Below, in pieces: positions 33,052-41,771 of a stretch of DNA of 64,000 bases (the first letter of the stretch is position 1; each line of letters begins with the position of its first letter). The stretch comes from Planctomycetota bacterium. GTDB lineage: Bacteria > Planctomycetota > UBA1135. The translations under genes were made by a program, and so were the position numbers. Location: positions 1 to 64,000 of the forward strand of contig QQUA01000023.1 of the NCBI GenBank assembly GCA_008501825.1. The letters run 5' to 3'. The notes beneath the pieces were generated by a model that was not told the DNA's origin, did no database searches, and worked only from the letters and a program-made list of their open reading frames with translations.

Positions 33052-34309
33052 AGAACTGGAATCCCAAGCGCATTTGCAGGACTTCGAAGCGACCGGCCCC
33101 TTCCACCTGGACCGAGGAAGCTTCGATCGCCGCCCAGTGCACGGGACTGAAATAGCCATTCAGACCGAGTGAGGCGATGTTCAGACCGCCTCCCTGCACC
33201 CTGCCATCGCCCAGGTCCACGGATGAATAGCGGGCCTTCAATTCCACCGCGCCCAAAGCGTTCGAACCTTCGATATCCACCGGCGGCCAACCGCCCTGAT
33301 TCGGACGAGGACGCAGAAAGGTAGCGCTGGCAAGGTGATAGGGCCGCCGGTGCGGGGTGAGGAAGAAGCCGGTCTCCAGGGTGTAGCCATCCATTTCGGC
33401 GTCCTCGTGAAACTTCCGGTCGTGTTGGGCGATGAGGAACTCCCCTTGCAGCGTCCAGGGGCCGAGTTGATAGGCGCACTCCAACTGGGCCAAATCCACC
33501 CCCAAGGTCGAAAACCAGCCGGTATCCGCCAGCACCGGAGCGATGGAGGACTGCCCCTGACTCGCATACCGGGCTCGGTCTCCCTGCAGATTGCGGTGGC
33601 TCCAGCCAAAACCGACGTGCAAGATTTCGTCCTCCTCGAGCACCGGGGCGCCGGCCACCCGGCCGGTGGCGGACCAATCGGCGTCGTTGAATGCAGCCCC
33701 CTGGCCATTGCTGCCGTCCCGGAACAAGCCCACCGCCCAGGCGATCCGCCCTCCGGCCAGCCCGTGGGCCATCAGACCGGTGCCACGACCGGGTTGCAGG
33801 CTGTGGAGGGTGGCCTGCTCCATGAAGCGGGTATCCGATTCCGGGGCCAGGTTGTCCAGGCCGATCGGCTCGCGCATGCGCCCGAGGCGCCAGTTCACGC
33901 CATTCTCCCCCTGATCTTCCGAGGCCCCACCCGGGAAAGCGAAGTACAGATCGGCAAAACCGGTGGCTCCGGTGGCGAAGTCGAAAGAGGCCACCAGCTC
34001 GAATTGCTGAAACAAGTGAGCGTCGAGTTCCAATCGGGTGCGGCGGCTGCCAACCCCGTCGTTCAGGCTGGAGCCGTTCAAGTTGCGAACCGCGCTTTGA
34101 ACCTGACGATCGTTACTCAACCAGGCGAAATCCCATTCCACCTGAGCTCCGAGACGTCCTTGAAAGTCCCCGGACGCCGTTTCCATGTGAAGCCCGTTCC
34201 GCCAAAACAGCTCCAGCCCTTCCCCTTGGTCGGAAGGAGACGGGGAGGAACCGGGCTGTTGCCAACTCGAGCAGACGGTAAGAAGGAGAAGGGCGCAGGG
34301 GATCAACAT
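33050..34309 (-). CDS. OprO/OprP-family outer-membrane porin (copy 2)
   Basis: 419 residues from ATG 34309, which gives a signal peptide (MLIPCALLLLTVCSSWQQPG) and lies 23 bases behind the stop of the upstream porin; the frame continues upstream to 34531 over that neighbour. Paralogous to copies 1 and 3: GLELFWRNGLHMETASGDFQGRLG at the start, RRTRLELDAHLFQQFELVASFDF, LGRMREPIGLDNLAPESDTRFMEQATLHSLQPGRGTGLMAHG, and a C-terminal Phe. Predicted 16-stranded trimeric barrel in the outer membrane. Sequence divergence between the copies is large, so they are old duplicates that may select different anions. Confidence 0.88.
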   Translation of the reverse strand: MLIPCALLLLTVCSSWQQPGSSPSPSDQGEGLELFWRNGLHMETASGDFQGRLGAQVEWDFAWLSNDRQVQSAVRNLNGSSLNDGVGSRRTRLELDAHLFQQFELVASFDFATGATGFADLYFAFPGGASEDQGENGVNWRLGRMREPIGLDNLAPESDTRFMEQATLHSLQPGRGTGLMAHGLAGGRIAWAVGLFRDGSNGQGAAFNDADWSATGRVAGAPVLEEDEILHVGFGWSHRNLQGDRARYASQGQSSIAPVLADTGWFSTLGVDLAQLECAYQLGPWTLQGEFLIAQHDRKFHEDAEMDGYTLETGFFLTPHRRPYHLASATFLRPRPNQGGWPPVDIEGSNALGAVELKARYSSVDLGDGRVQGGGLNIASLGLNGYFSPVHWAAIEASSVQVEGAGRFEVLQMRLGFQF

Positions 34310-34332
34310 CGGGACGAAGGGGCCAAGGGGGG

Positions 34333-35544
34333 TCAGAAGTCCAGCCCCAGACGAAGCTGGAAGATGTCGGTGCGGCCGATTCCGCGCAAGTCCGCCAGAA
34401 TCCAATTGGCCGTCACTCGAAGTTGAGGATTCAAATACCAATTCAGGCCGAGGGTCCAATCTTGTAGGAAGCCCCCTCGAAGGGCGGCGGAATCGCCGTC
34501 CAACTCGGAGTAGCGAAGGGCAAGCTCCCAAGCCCCGCTGCCCTCGTCCAACAAAGTGTTTGGAAGATCCTTGAGACGCTCGAACTCACCCAAGGCTCGG
34601 TCATAGGGACGGTGCTGGCCACTTAGGAAATAGGAGGCTTGGACGTACCAAGCCTGAAACTGCGGATCGCCCGCCCGGGGAGCTCGGTAGCGGTTCAGCA
34701 ACCACTCGGCCTGAGCCGACCATGGTCCTAGAACGGTCGCGGCTTCGACGCCCAAAATGTCCAAATTGCGGGCCCGGAACGAACCGGTATCGACGAACCG
34801 AGGCGCCAGCAAAGTTTCCGGACGACTGCGTAAGCGGGCTTGGCCTCCGCCCGGGCTTCGCCGGCTCCCGGATACCCCAAGGTGAAGGAGTCGTTCCCCG
34901 TCCTGCCGGTACCAAGGCAAAAAACTGAGGCGAGCACTGGCTCCCCATTCGCCGTCACCGGCGTGAAAACCCTTGGCATCGGTGTCGGCGAACAAGCCGG
35001 CGGCCCAAGTCCAGTTTTGCTCCGGCCCGTGGCCATAGCTCATCACTCCAGTGTTGCGACCCGGAGTCAATTCCGCCGCCAGAGCCCGTTCCAGGAAGGT
35101 CACCACCGAACCGCTGATTTGGGTTTCCAAGCCAACCGGCTCGCGGAAATGGCCGATGCGCAAGTGCTCAAGCAGCGGCACTTGGTGAAACTCCAAGTAT
35201 TGGTTCAAAAAGAAAGTGGTGCCGCGACGAAATTCCTGCTCGAGCCGAAACTCGAAGGCTTCCCCCAACCAACCGCGCCATAGCATCCGAGCCCGCCGGG
35301 GCCGGACCGCGTCTTCCAAGCTTTCCCCAAGGGCTCGCTGCAAATCCGGATCGTTGCTGATGCTTCCGTATTCCCAGTGCAATCGGCCTTGCAGGCGAAG
35401 TTCGAACTCCGACCCCTCAGTTTGAAATCGCAATCCTCTTTTATAAAAAGCCCGGATCGGCCATTCCGACGAATCTTGGGCCGGCAGATCCTGGGCTTGC
35501 CAGCACCCAGGAACCGCCGCCAAAGCCAAAACGAGGGCGAACAA
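34333..35544 (-). CDS. OprO/OprP-family outer-membrane porin (copy 3)
   Basis: 403 residues from TTG 35544, only nine bases behind the stop of the phosphofructokinase gene; no other start precedes the signal peptide (LFALVLALAAVPGCWQAQ). Shared features with copies 1 and 2 are IRAFYKRGLRFQTEGSEFELRLQG, RRARMLWRGWLGEAFEFRLEQEF, IGHFREPVGLETQISGSVVTFLERALAAELTPGRNTGVMSYG and the terminal Phe (LGLDF). It is in one operon with the kinase and copy 2. The Cys at residue 14 could be read as a lipobox (AVPGC), but barrel porins are not normally lipidated. Confidence 0.87.
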   Translation of the reverse strand: MFALVLALAAVPGCWQAQDLPAQDSSEWPIRAFYKRGLRFQTEGSEFELRLQGRLHWEYGSISNDPDLQRALGESLEDAVRPRRARMLWRGWLGEAFEFRLEQEFRRGTTFFLNQYLEFHQVPLLEHLRIGHFREPVGLETQISGSVVTFLERALAAELTPGRNTGVMSYGHGPEQNWTWAAGLFADTDAKGFHAGDGEWGASARLSFLPWYRQDGERLLHLGVSGSRRSPGGGQARLRSRPETLLAPRFVDTGSFRARNLDILGVEAATVLGPWSAQAEWLLNRYRAPRAGDPQFQAWYVQASYFLSGQHRPYDRALGEFERLKDLPNTLLDEGSGAWELALRYSELDGDSAALRGGFLQDWTLGLNWYLNPQLRVTANWILADLRGIGRTDIFQLRLGLDF

Positions 35545-35553
35545 CGCTTGGGC

Positions 35554-36798
35554 TTAAGCTTGCACCGCCGGGGAAGCCGGTTCGAAGCTCAAATCCGCCA
35601 TCGGCTCCAAGCCACCGGTCAGAGGCAAGGCATAGGCGTGGAATGCCTGGGAAACGGCGTTGGAACCGGCCAAGAACTCATCCGGCATGTCCTTGGTGAC
35701 CTTGGCTACCGTATCCAGAGGCGTGACGAAGGTTTCGCTGGCGTAAGGCTGGTCGGCCAAGCGGCGAATGGCGATGGAACCGCTGCCGTGCTCACCGGAA
35801 ACCGCGGCAGCCACGGCGGCGCGGCCGACTTCACGGGCTTCCTTTTGATCCACCGGCGAAGCATCGGCCGGAAAGGAACGCTGCAAATAACCGAAGGTAT
35901 CGGCCCGGACCCGGATCTTGCCCATGTTGTCCTTGACCAAATTGGCCAAAGCATCGCCCAAGGCACCGGTACCGGAAAGTTGCACGTTGCCATGGCTGTC
36001 GGTTTCTCCGGCCATGGCGCTGCCGGACATTTCGGCGTAGACCTGCAAGAAGGGTTTGCCTTCGGCATCGTGAATGCCTTCGGAAACCGCCACGATGCAA
36101 CGGCCATAGCGTTCATAAACCTGAGCGACGTCCTGCAAGAAAGCTTGCGGATCGAACACTCTTTCCGGCAAATAGACCAAGTGCGGCCCGTCTTCTTCAT
36201 TGCGGCGCCCCAATGTGGAAGCGGCAGTCAACCATCCGGCGTGACGGCCCATCACCACGTTGATCTTCACTCCTTTCAGGGAGCGGTTGTCGCGATCGTC
36301 GCCCTGGAAGGCATGGGCCACGAAACGGGCGGCGGAACCATAACCGGGACAATGATCGGTAACCCGCAAATCGTTGTCGATGGTTTTCGGTACGTGGAAG
36401 CAACGCATTTCATAACCTTGCTCCCGAGTGAGTTGTTCGACGATGTGAGCGGTTTCCGCGGTATCGTTGCCGCCGATGTAAAAGAAATAACGGATGTCGA
36501 ATTTTTTGAAGGTCTCGACCATCCGGGCGCAGTCTTCGCGTTTCGGTTTCATGCGCACCGAACCCAAAGCCGCGGCGGGAATCCGAGCCACCCGCTCCAA
36601 GTTTTCGGAGCTTTCGGCACCTAGATCGACCAAGTCCTCATTCAAGATGCCCTGCACTCCATGGCGGGCGCCCAACACCCGGGTGATGGCAGGAACTTGC
36701 TTGGCGGCTTCCACGTAGCCGACCAGGCTTTGATTGATGACGACGGTGGGACCGCCGGATTGACCGATGACGGCAGCGCCGGAAAGGATTTCGCTCAT
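35554..36798 (-). CDS. pfp: Pyrophosphate-type 6-phosphofructokinase
   Basis: 414 residues, a complete PFK-A-family enzyme of glycolysis in the cytosol. It has the substrate motif PKTIDNDL (K138, D141, D143) and, in the donor loop, G109-G-N-D112-T. An acidic residue at the place of Gly104 of the E. coli ATP enzyme together with Lys before TIDND is the known mark of pyrophosphate-dependent enzymes, so PPi rather than ATP is the predicted phosphoryl donor, making the step reversible. GRHAGWLTA and MSGSAMAGETDSHGN are further family landmarks. It is transcribed ahead of two OprP-like porins with nine bases to the first, an odd pairing that may reflect phosphate/pyrophosphate economy. Confidence 0.92.
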   Translation of the reverse strand: MSEILSGAAVIGQSGGPTVVINQSLVGYVEAAKQVPAITRVLGARHGVQGILNEDLVDLGAESSENLERVARIPAAALGSVRMKPKREDCARMVETFKKFDIRYFFYIGGNDTAETAHIVEQLTREQGYEMRCFHVPKTIDNDLRVTDHCPGYGSAARFVAHAFQGDDRDNRSLKGVKINVVMGRHAGWLTAASTLGRRNEEDGPHLVYLPERVFDPQAFLQDVAQVYERYGRCIVAVSEGIHDAEGKPFLQVYAEMSGSAMAGETDSHGNVQLSGTGALGDALANLVKDNMGKIRVRADTFGYLQRSFPADASPVDQKEAREVGRAAVAAAVSGEHGSGSIAIRRLADQPYASETFVTPLDTVAKVTKDMPDEFLAGSNAVSQAFHAYALPLTGGLEPMADLSFEPASPAVQA

Positions 36799-36919
36799 GA
36801 CCAGAGTGATGGGATCAAGGTTTGGCGGGAATTGCGGAAGGTTTCGTCCCCGAATTCACCGAGAAATTCTTGCCAAAGAAGCCCGGCGGGGACGGCGTCG
36901 AAGGAAGCAAAACCGGCGC

Positions 36920-37414
36920 TTAACTGGAAGCGGCGCTTCGTCCCTTTTTCAATTCTTTTTCATAATCCACCACGGCCTTCAACAAGTCCGTGGCACTGAC
37001 CAAGCCGACGGCTTGGCCGTTTTCCACCACCACCGCCCGGTGAATGTTGCGTCGGATCATTTCCGAAGCCACTTCTCCGGCGGAAGCCCCTTCTTCCACC
37101 GTGAAAACGGCGGGAGTCATGACCTCACGGACGCCGGCGGCGTCCATCCGAGCGTTCATTTCCTCGGAAATATCCAATTCCTCGTCGGAAGAGAATAGGC
37201 GCGAGAAGGGATGCTCCCCTTCCAAGGAATTGTCGGCCAGGAAAGTCAGCACATCGCTGTAGGAAACCACGCCAACCAATTGGTCGCCTTCTTTGACCAA
37301 GGCACCATGAATGCGGTTCTCGCGGAGGAAATCCACTAAATCCCGAAGCCCCATGCTCGGCGGCACGGTCATCAGGCGAGGGGTCATGAGGTTCCTGGCC
37401 AGCAAAAGGTCCAT
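36920..37414 (-). CDS. Tandem CBS-domain protein
   Basis: 164 residues from ATG 37414; an ATG at 37387 with AGGA six bases upstream is an equally reasonable start. Two CBS modules: residues ~6-66 (NLMTPRLMTVPPSMGLRDLVDFLRENRIHGALVKEGDQLVGVVSYSDVL) and ~95-150 (VREVMTPAVFTVEEGASAGEVASEMIRRNIHRAVVVENGQAVGLVSATDLL), joined by an acidic linker. CBS pairs bind adenine nucleotides and regulate enzymes or transporters. No effector domain is attached. It lies about 120 bases upstream of the phosphofructokinase gene on the same strand and could sense energy state for that unit, but this is only a positional inference. Confidence 0.9.
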   Translation of the reverse strand: MDLLLARNLMTPRLMTVPPSMGLRDLVDFLRENRIHGALVKEGDQLVGVVSYSDVLTFLADNSLEGEHPFSRLFSSDEELDISEEMNARMDAAGVREVMTPAVFTVEEGASAGEVASEMIRRNIHRAVVVENGQAVGLVSATDLLKAVVDYEKELKKGRSAASS

Positions 37415-37504
37415 GACTGGATTGGTCGTTATGCCTGAAAAGGCAGGGTGTTCGGTGGCTGCCCCGGCCCGCAACGGTGCCGGTGGCTCGCGGGTGGGCC
37501 TAGT

Positions 37505-38503
37505 TTAGCCGTCCGCCCCGGTCCGCCACGCGGTTCCGTCGTCAAAGGGGTCGCGATTTTCCAAAGTATCCGGGCTGGTGCTCAATCGCCATTCGGCATA
37601 AAGGGTCGCCAGCGAGGCTTGGCGGGCTGCCCGGGCGGCAATGCGGAGGATGGGTAGAAGCAACACCAGCAGCCACAAGTCCTCCGGCCGCCGGAGCAAC
37701 CATCCGGTGGCCGCCAACAGGAGGGCCGCTTCCACCGCCAAGCCGCTCAAACTCAAGCCCACTACCCGGATGGGATGGGAAAGTAATTGCCCGAAGCCTC
37801 GGACCAAGGACAGCAAGGCGGAACGACGATGGCCGACGACGAGAGAAGCCCGGCTCAAATCGACGGTCAACTCGACCAGGAAAATCAGGAGTAAATACAG
37901 GCCCTCACGGCTTTGTTGTAGCCGGCGAACCCAATTTTCCGAGGTCGGGTGGTCGAAATCTCCACCCGGCAACCATTTCTGCGCCAGGCTCTGTCCCGGG
38001 CCGTACCACACCAACCAAGTCACCAGGGCATAGAGGCCGAGAGCCAAGAGCCAGGTCCGCAAAAACGGAAAAAAGAACCGGCCGGCTCCCAGGAAGAAGG
38101 GTCCGATCCCCCGGAGCGAGCGGCCGCGGACGGCCAGATTCATCCAACCGGCGGACAGGCACAAGCCGAACAAACTGCTCAGCAGCAGCATCGGGGCGAG
38201 GGAATTTTGCACCGAAGCGGCCAAACTCCGGTCGGCCCGTCGCCAGTCCTCGAACAGCCATTGCGGGACCGCCCCCAAAAAATCGAGTTCGGCCTCGCCC
38301 TGGAATCCGGCCAAAGCGTCGAGGTGCTCGGCGGCGGAATTTTGCACCAGCAGAGCGGGCACCAGAGCGAGCAAAAATTGGGCTACGGCCAATAACAGCA
38401 ACAACTGGGGCTTGCGGGCCACCAGCGCCCAGCCCCCGGCGAGGTGGGCGAATATGGATCGGGATTCCCGGGCCGTCTTTCCCTTGCGCCAGCCTGCGCT
38501 CAT
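37505..38503 (-). CDS. Polytopic membrane protein of unknown function
   Basis: 332 residues. The start at ATG 38503 overlaps the stop of the upstream peptidase gene as ATGA, so translation is coupled; sequence further upstream in this frame is not coding. About six transmembrane helices are predicted (for example PQLLLLLAVAQFLLALVPALL, LLLSSLFGLCLSAGWMNL, TWLLALGLYALVTWLVWYG, VVGLSLSGLAVEAALLLAATGWLL, LWLLVLLLPILRIAARAA). The pattern recalls DUF-type membrane proteins that sit beside peptidases, but I cannot name a family. Likely role alongside the M1 enzyme: anchoring or processing at the membrane, unproven. Confidence 0.75.
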   Translation of the reverse strand: MSAGWRKGKTARESRSIFAHLAGGWALVARKPQLLLLLAVAQFLLALVPALLVQNSAAEHLDALAGFQGEAELDFLGAVPQWLFEDWRRADRSLAASVQNSLAPMLLLSSLFGLCLSAGWMNLAVRGRSLRGIGPFFLGAGRFFFPFLRTWLLALGLYALVTWLVWYGPGQSLAQKWLPGGDFDHPTSENWVRRLQQSREGLYLLLIFLVELTVDLSRASLVVGHRRSALLSLVRGFGQLLSHPIRVVGLSLSGLAVEAALLLAATGWLLRRPEDLWLLVLLLPILRIAARAARQASLATLYAEWRLSTSPDTLENRDPFDDGTAWRTGADG

Positions 38504-40869
38504 CCCAAGCCTCCGAAATAATGGACGATTTGTTGCGCCCACAACAAGGTGCGCAATCCGGTGGCCCGGGAGCGCTTCCTTTCCGGGCGATCGCGGAGCG
38601 AGTTGTTCAACCAATTGCGATCCAACAGCCATTGTCTTTGCGGATCGACGATCACCTGTTGCACGCGCCGCGGGCTATTTTCCTGATGGAATCGCCACCA
38701 GTTCGTTTGGCCGTCCCACAAGTGCCACTCCCGTTGGCCGTCCTGCCAAAGAATTTCCACCTGCACCGGTGCGCGGAAATCGCCCAGACGAATCACTTCC
38801 ACGGTGACGTCCCAAGGTCCGGTTTCCGGGTCGGCGAAACCGTCGATCTTCTTGGCGTCGGTGACCGAAGGTTGATTCAACAACCGCTTCACGGCGAAAT
38901 CCAAACCGGCGTTTTCAAAGTAAAGCTGGTTCCACAAACTCGACCAATCCAACGGCAGAAAAGCTTCGTGAGAAGCTCTCAATCCCAATCCCTCGCCATG
39001 AATCTGCAAAGTCTGGGCAAAATCTGCAGGACGGGGATGCCCAAAACGCCAGCTTTGATAAAAATCGCGCAAGGTTCGAATCCAAGCTTCTTCTCCCATC
39101 AGTCGGGCCAGACTTTCCAGCATTAAAGCCGGCCGCCGATAACCGTTCACGGTACGCATTTCCCAACCCAAGACTTGATAAGAAGGCTTGGCCAGAGGGT
39201 CGTTCCAATGGAAATCGAAACTGCTCCGCAATCCGTAAAAAGCGTGGCGTTCGACTTCCGGGTAATAAGTGAGAAAAGGCAATTCGGCCAAAAATACTTC
39301 CAAAGATCCGTGATGCCGTAACGCCAATTGCCCGGACGGCAACCAGGGATCCACCGCCGGCCATGGAAGAGATTCCAGGCTTAGGAAAGAGCGAGCATCG
39401 TTTCCGGCAAAGGCCGGAGCCGGGGCCGGACGGCGTCCGTACCGGCGATGTTCCCAAACGTCATAAGTTTGCCGTTGCGGCGGCCAAGCCTTGTCCAGCA
39501 CCCGATGGGTGGAATAACTGTTGAAGCCTTCATCCAACCAGGCGTGATGGAATTCATCATTGGCCACCATGCCGTACCAAAATTGGTGGCCGACCTCGTG
39601 CACCGTAATTCCTTCCGGTTGAAGCCATCGTTCGGGATTGCCTTTGTAGACCCCGCCGGTGACCAGGCGTGGATATTCCATGCCCCCGGTAGCTCGCGCA
39701 TCGGAAGCCGGATCCACCAAAGTGATGGTTTCATAGGGATAAGGTCCGTACCAAAGGCCGTAGTAGTAAATCGTCTTGGCCATGGCGTGGAAGTATCGTT
39801 CTCGATATTCCCGGTGCTCGGGTTGCAACAACAAAATCATTTGCGTTGATCCGGGCACCACTTCGCTCGGATGCTTGCCCAAGGCTTTGGCTACCTTTTC
39901 TTCTTCAGTCTGGTCTCGATGATCGCGAGCTTGAAAACTGCGCTGAAATACCAGGAAATCGGGATCCGCAGTCCAAGCGAAATCGTGAACGTTGGTGGCG
40001 CTGAAACGGTGCAACCAGCCACCGTCGGCCTGCCGTTCCGGATCCGACAGGAGCGAACCGGTGGCACCGACCTTTCCCAAGTAACGTTCGGGCAAGGTTA
40101 ACTCCACCTGGAAGTCGGCAAAGTCGGCGTAGAACTCGGTGAGATAGTGATAAGGAAGGCAATTCCAATGGGCCGGGCCGCCGCCTTCGGGAACTTCGAA
40201 CACGCCGAGCTTGGGATACCACTGCACTGCGTGCAAATAACCGCCGCGGCCGTCGCTTCCGCTACGGCGGAAGGCCGGCGGCATCACGGTGGTGAATTCC
40301 CATTCGACGGTGATGCGATCGCCTCCGGCGACCGGTTGCGGCAAAGTCAGTTGAGCCACGGTTCGGTCCATCGGCCCGCCGGGACCGGGACCGGGTGCCG
40401 GCGGTTGAGCCAAGTAGTGCCACGGCAACTCCTGGCCGGCATCTTCGGGATCTTCCTCTCCTTGCGTCTTTCCTTCCGTCGCCCCGGACTCGATCAGCCG
40501 AACTCGGTGCAAGGTGGTCTCTCCCCAGGCCCGGGGCCGCCGGGGTTGGCTTTCGAACATCCTCGCCTGCCGCAACCAGACCGAGTTCCAATCCGCCCAA
40601 GCGTTGTTGTAAACGTGAAAGCGAAGTTCGGAAGTGGCCTGCTCGGTTGGATTGCGCCAAGTCAGGCGGCAGGTGCCGTCTATCGTGCGACCGTCCTCCT
40701 GCAGGCGAACCTGCAAGTGATAGCGCAAAGTTTTGGCGGCCGGAGCCAAGGTCCCGGCCACCGCCGGCTTGGAAGTCGCAGCCGGCTGCTCTTGGGCGAT
40801 GGTTTTCGGGCCGAACAAGGCCAAGGCCAGAACCGCGCCCAGGGTTCTGGCCATGGGGACAGGCAGCAT
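38500..40869 (-). CDS. Secreted M1-family (gluzincin) metallopeptidase
   Basis: 789 residues with a signal peptide (MLPVPMARTLGAVLALALFGPKTIAQ); AGGA lies seven bases before ATG 40869. The zinc site is complete: H424-E425-V-G-H428 followed 18 residues later by E447 (LDEGF). The exopeptidase motif GAMEN appears as GGMEY (TGGMEYPRL), as in the aminopeptidase-like M1 proteins of Bacteroidetes and planctomycetes. The N-terminal ~330 residues are the usual beta-saddle domain and the C-terminal part is helical with a final beta segment (VQVEILWQDGQREWHLWDG). Predicted periplasmic or extracellular amino-terminal peptide cleavage. Cotranscribed with the membrane protein downstream. Confidence 0.92.
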   Translation of the reverse strand: MLPVPMARTLGAVLALALFGPKTIAQEQPAATSKPAVAGTLAPAAKTLRYHLQVRLQEDGRTIDGTCRLTWRNPTEQATSELRFHVYNNAWADWNSVWLRQARMFESQPRRPRAWGETTLHRVRLIESGATEGKTQGEEDPEDAGQELPWHYLAQPPAPGPGPGGPMDRTVAQLTLPQPVAGGDRITVEWEFTTVMPPAFRRSGSDGRGGYLHAVQWYPKLGVFEVPEGGGPAHWNCLPYHYLTEFYADFADFQVELTLPERYLGKVGATGSLLSDPERQADGGWLHRFSATNVHDFAWTADPDFLVFQRSFQARDHRDQTEEEKVAKALGKHPSEVVPGSTQMILLLQPEHREYRERYFHAMAKTIYYYGLWYGPYPYETITLVDPASDARATGGMEYPRLVTGGVYKGNPERWLQPEGITVHEVGHQFWYGMVANDEFHHAWLDEGFNSYSTHRVLDKAWPPQRQTYDVWEHRRYGRRPAPAPAFAGNDARSFLSLESLPWPAVDPWLPSGQLALRHHGSLEVFLAELPFLTYYPEVERHAFYGLRSSFDFHWNDPLAKPSYQVLGWEMRTVNGYRRPALMLESLARLMGEEAWIRTLRDFYQSWRFGHPRPADFAQTLQIHGEGLGLRASHEAFLPLDWSSLWNQLYFENAGLDFAVKRLLNQPSVTDAKKIDGFADPETGPWDVTVEVIRLGDFRAPVQVEILWQDGQREWHLWDGQTNWWRFHQENSPRRVQQVIVDPQRQWLLDRNWLNNSLRDRPERKRSRATGLRTLLWAQQIVHYFGGLG

Positions 40870-40928
40870 GCCCTCATCCTACTGGAGACGGCGCCGGCCG
40901 GTTTCCAGTGGGACGGCTTCGACCCCTT

Positions 40929-41555
40929 CTACTCTTCGGACTGGGACGGGGGGTTCAACATCCAACGCAAGCGGGCCACGGCGTTGGAGTGAATTTGGCT
41001 GACCCGCGACTCGGTAAGGCACATGCGCTCGCCGATTTCCCGCATCCGCAAATTCTCTTTGTAATAGAGAATCAAAACGGTTCGCATTTTGGCGGGCAAC
41101 TCCTGAACGGCGGCGTCCAGGACTTCCTGTAAATCTCGTTGCTCGCAGGCAGGCTCGATTTCCCCGGCGGTGAGGCTTTCTTGGCCGTCCTCATCGGTGG
41201 GAATCCCGACCACGGCCGGCGGTTCATAACCGAGGCGCCGGGCTTTCTCCCGTTGCGACCGGGGCAGATAATCCATCCGCCTCAGTTCGTCGAGAATGGA
41301 GCCCCGAACCCGGTGATAGGCATAGGTCTTGAACTCGGCCCCCCGACTGGGGTCGTAGGACCGGGCCGCGGTCAACAAGCCCTCCATGCCGGCGGAGAAC
41401 AGGTCCTCCTCCGAAACACAGGACGGCAAGCGCGGCCGAATGCGGTTTACCAGGTGCCAAACCAGTTGGCGCCACTGATCTATGTCGCGTTCATAAATGG
41501 AGGCGCCGGTGGAATCCGGTTCTTTCGGCGCGTTTTTTTTGGTGTCGCGGATCAT
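40929..41555 (-). CDS. FliA/SigF-type (sigma-28-like) RNA polymerase sigma factor
   Basis: 208 residues. Region 2 is visible as RQLVWHLVNRIRPRLPSCVSEEDLFSAGMEGLLTAARSYDPSRGAEFKTYAYHRVRGSILDELR, with the core-binding DLxxxGxxGL and the -10-recognition RVRG segments, and region 4 as VQELPAKMRTVLILYYKENLRMREIGERMCLTESRVSQIHSNAVARLR. Spacing and the YYKENLRMREIG helix-turn-helix match the FliA/WhiG branch. No flagellar gene is visible in the window. A coupled anti-sigma factor was not found next to it. It is divergent from topoisomerase VI; the shared 216-base gap is AT-rich and probably holds both promoters. Confidence 0.93.
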   Translation of the reverse strand: MIRDTKKNAPKEPDSTGASIYERDIDQWRQLVWHLVNRIRPRLPSCVSEEDLFSAGMEGLLTAARSYDPSRGAEFKTYAYHRVRGSILDELRRMDYLPRSQREKARRLGYEPPAVVGIPTDEDGQESLTAGEIEPACEQRDLQEVLDAAVQELPAKMRTVLILYYKENLRMREIGERMCLTESRVSQIHSNAVARLRWMLNPPSQSEE

Positions 41556-41771
41556 CCCTGCGGTTCCCTATCCCAAGCTCTGAGCCCGTGAGTTCGTCGC
41601 CCTCTTATCGGCAGCATTCTTGAATCTCATAAGGGGGGAAAATAATAAGACTTAACTTCTTGATTTACATGCATTTACTAGTTTGTCGCAAATCTAACAA
41701 CCGGCTTCGCCCTGGAATCGGAGGAGGCGAAACTCCAAACTACGGACCACCAGCAGGATTTTGGAGGCTGC
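41556..41771. promoter_or_regulatory. Divergent regulatory region between the sigma factor and topoisomerase VI genes
   Basis: This 216-base gap contains an AT-rich core (about 41635-41705) that stands out from GC-rich surroundings, as expected for promoters. I cannot assign -35/-10 boxes confidently. GGAGG at 41761-41765 is the Shine-Dalgarno of the topoisomerase gene. Confidence 0.45.

Noticed and set aside
41556..41771. tRNA or small RNA gene in the AT-rich gap
   Set aside because: No cloverleaf or TTC-loop sequence is visible and no stable stem with T-run; best read as a divergent promoter region.
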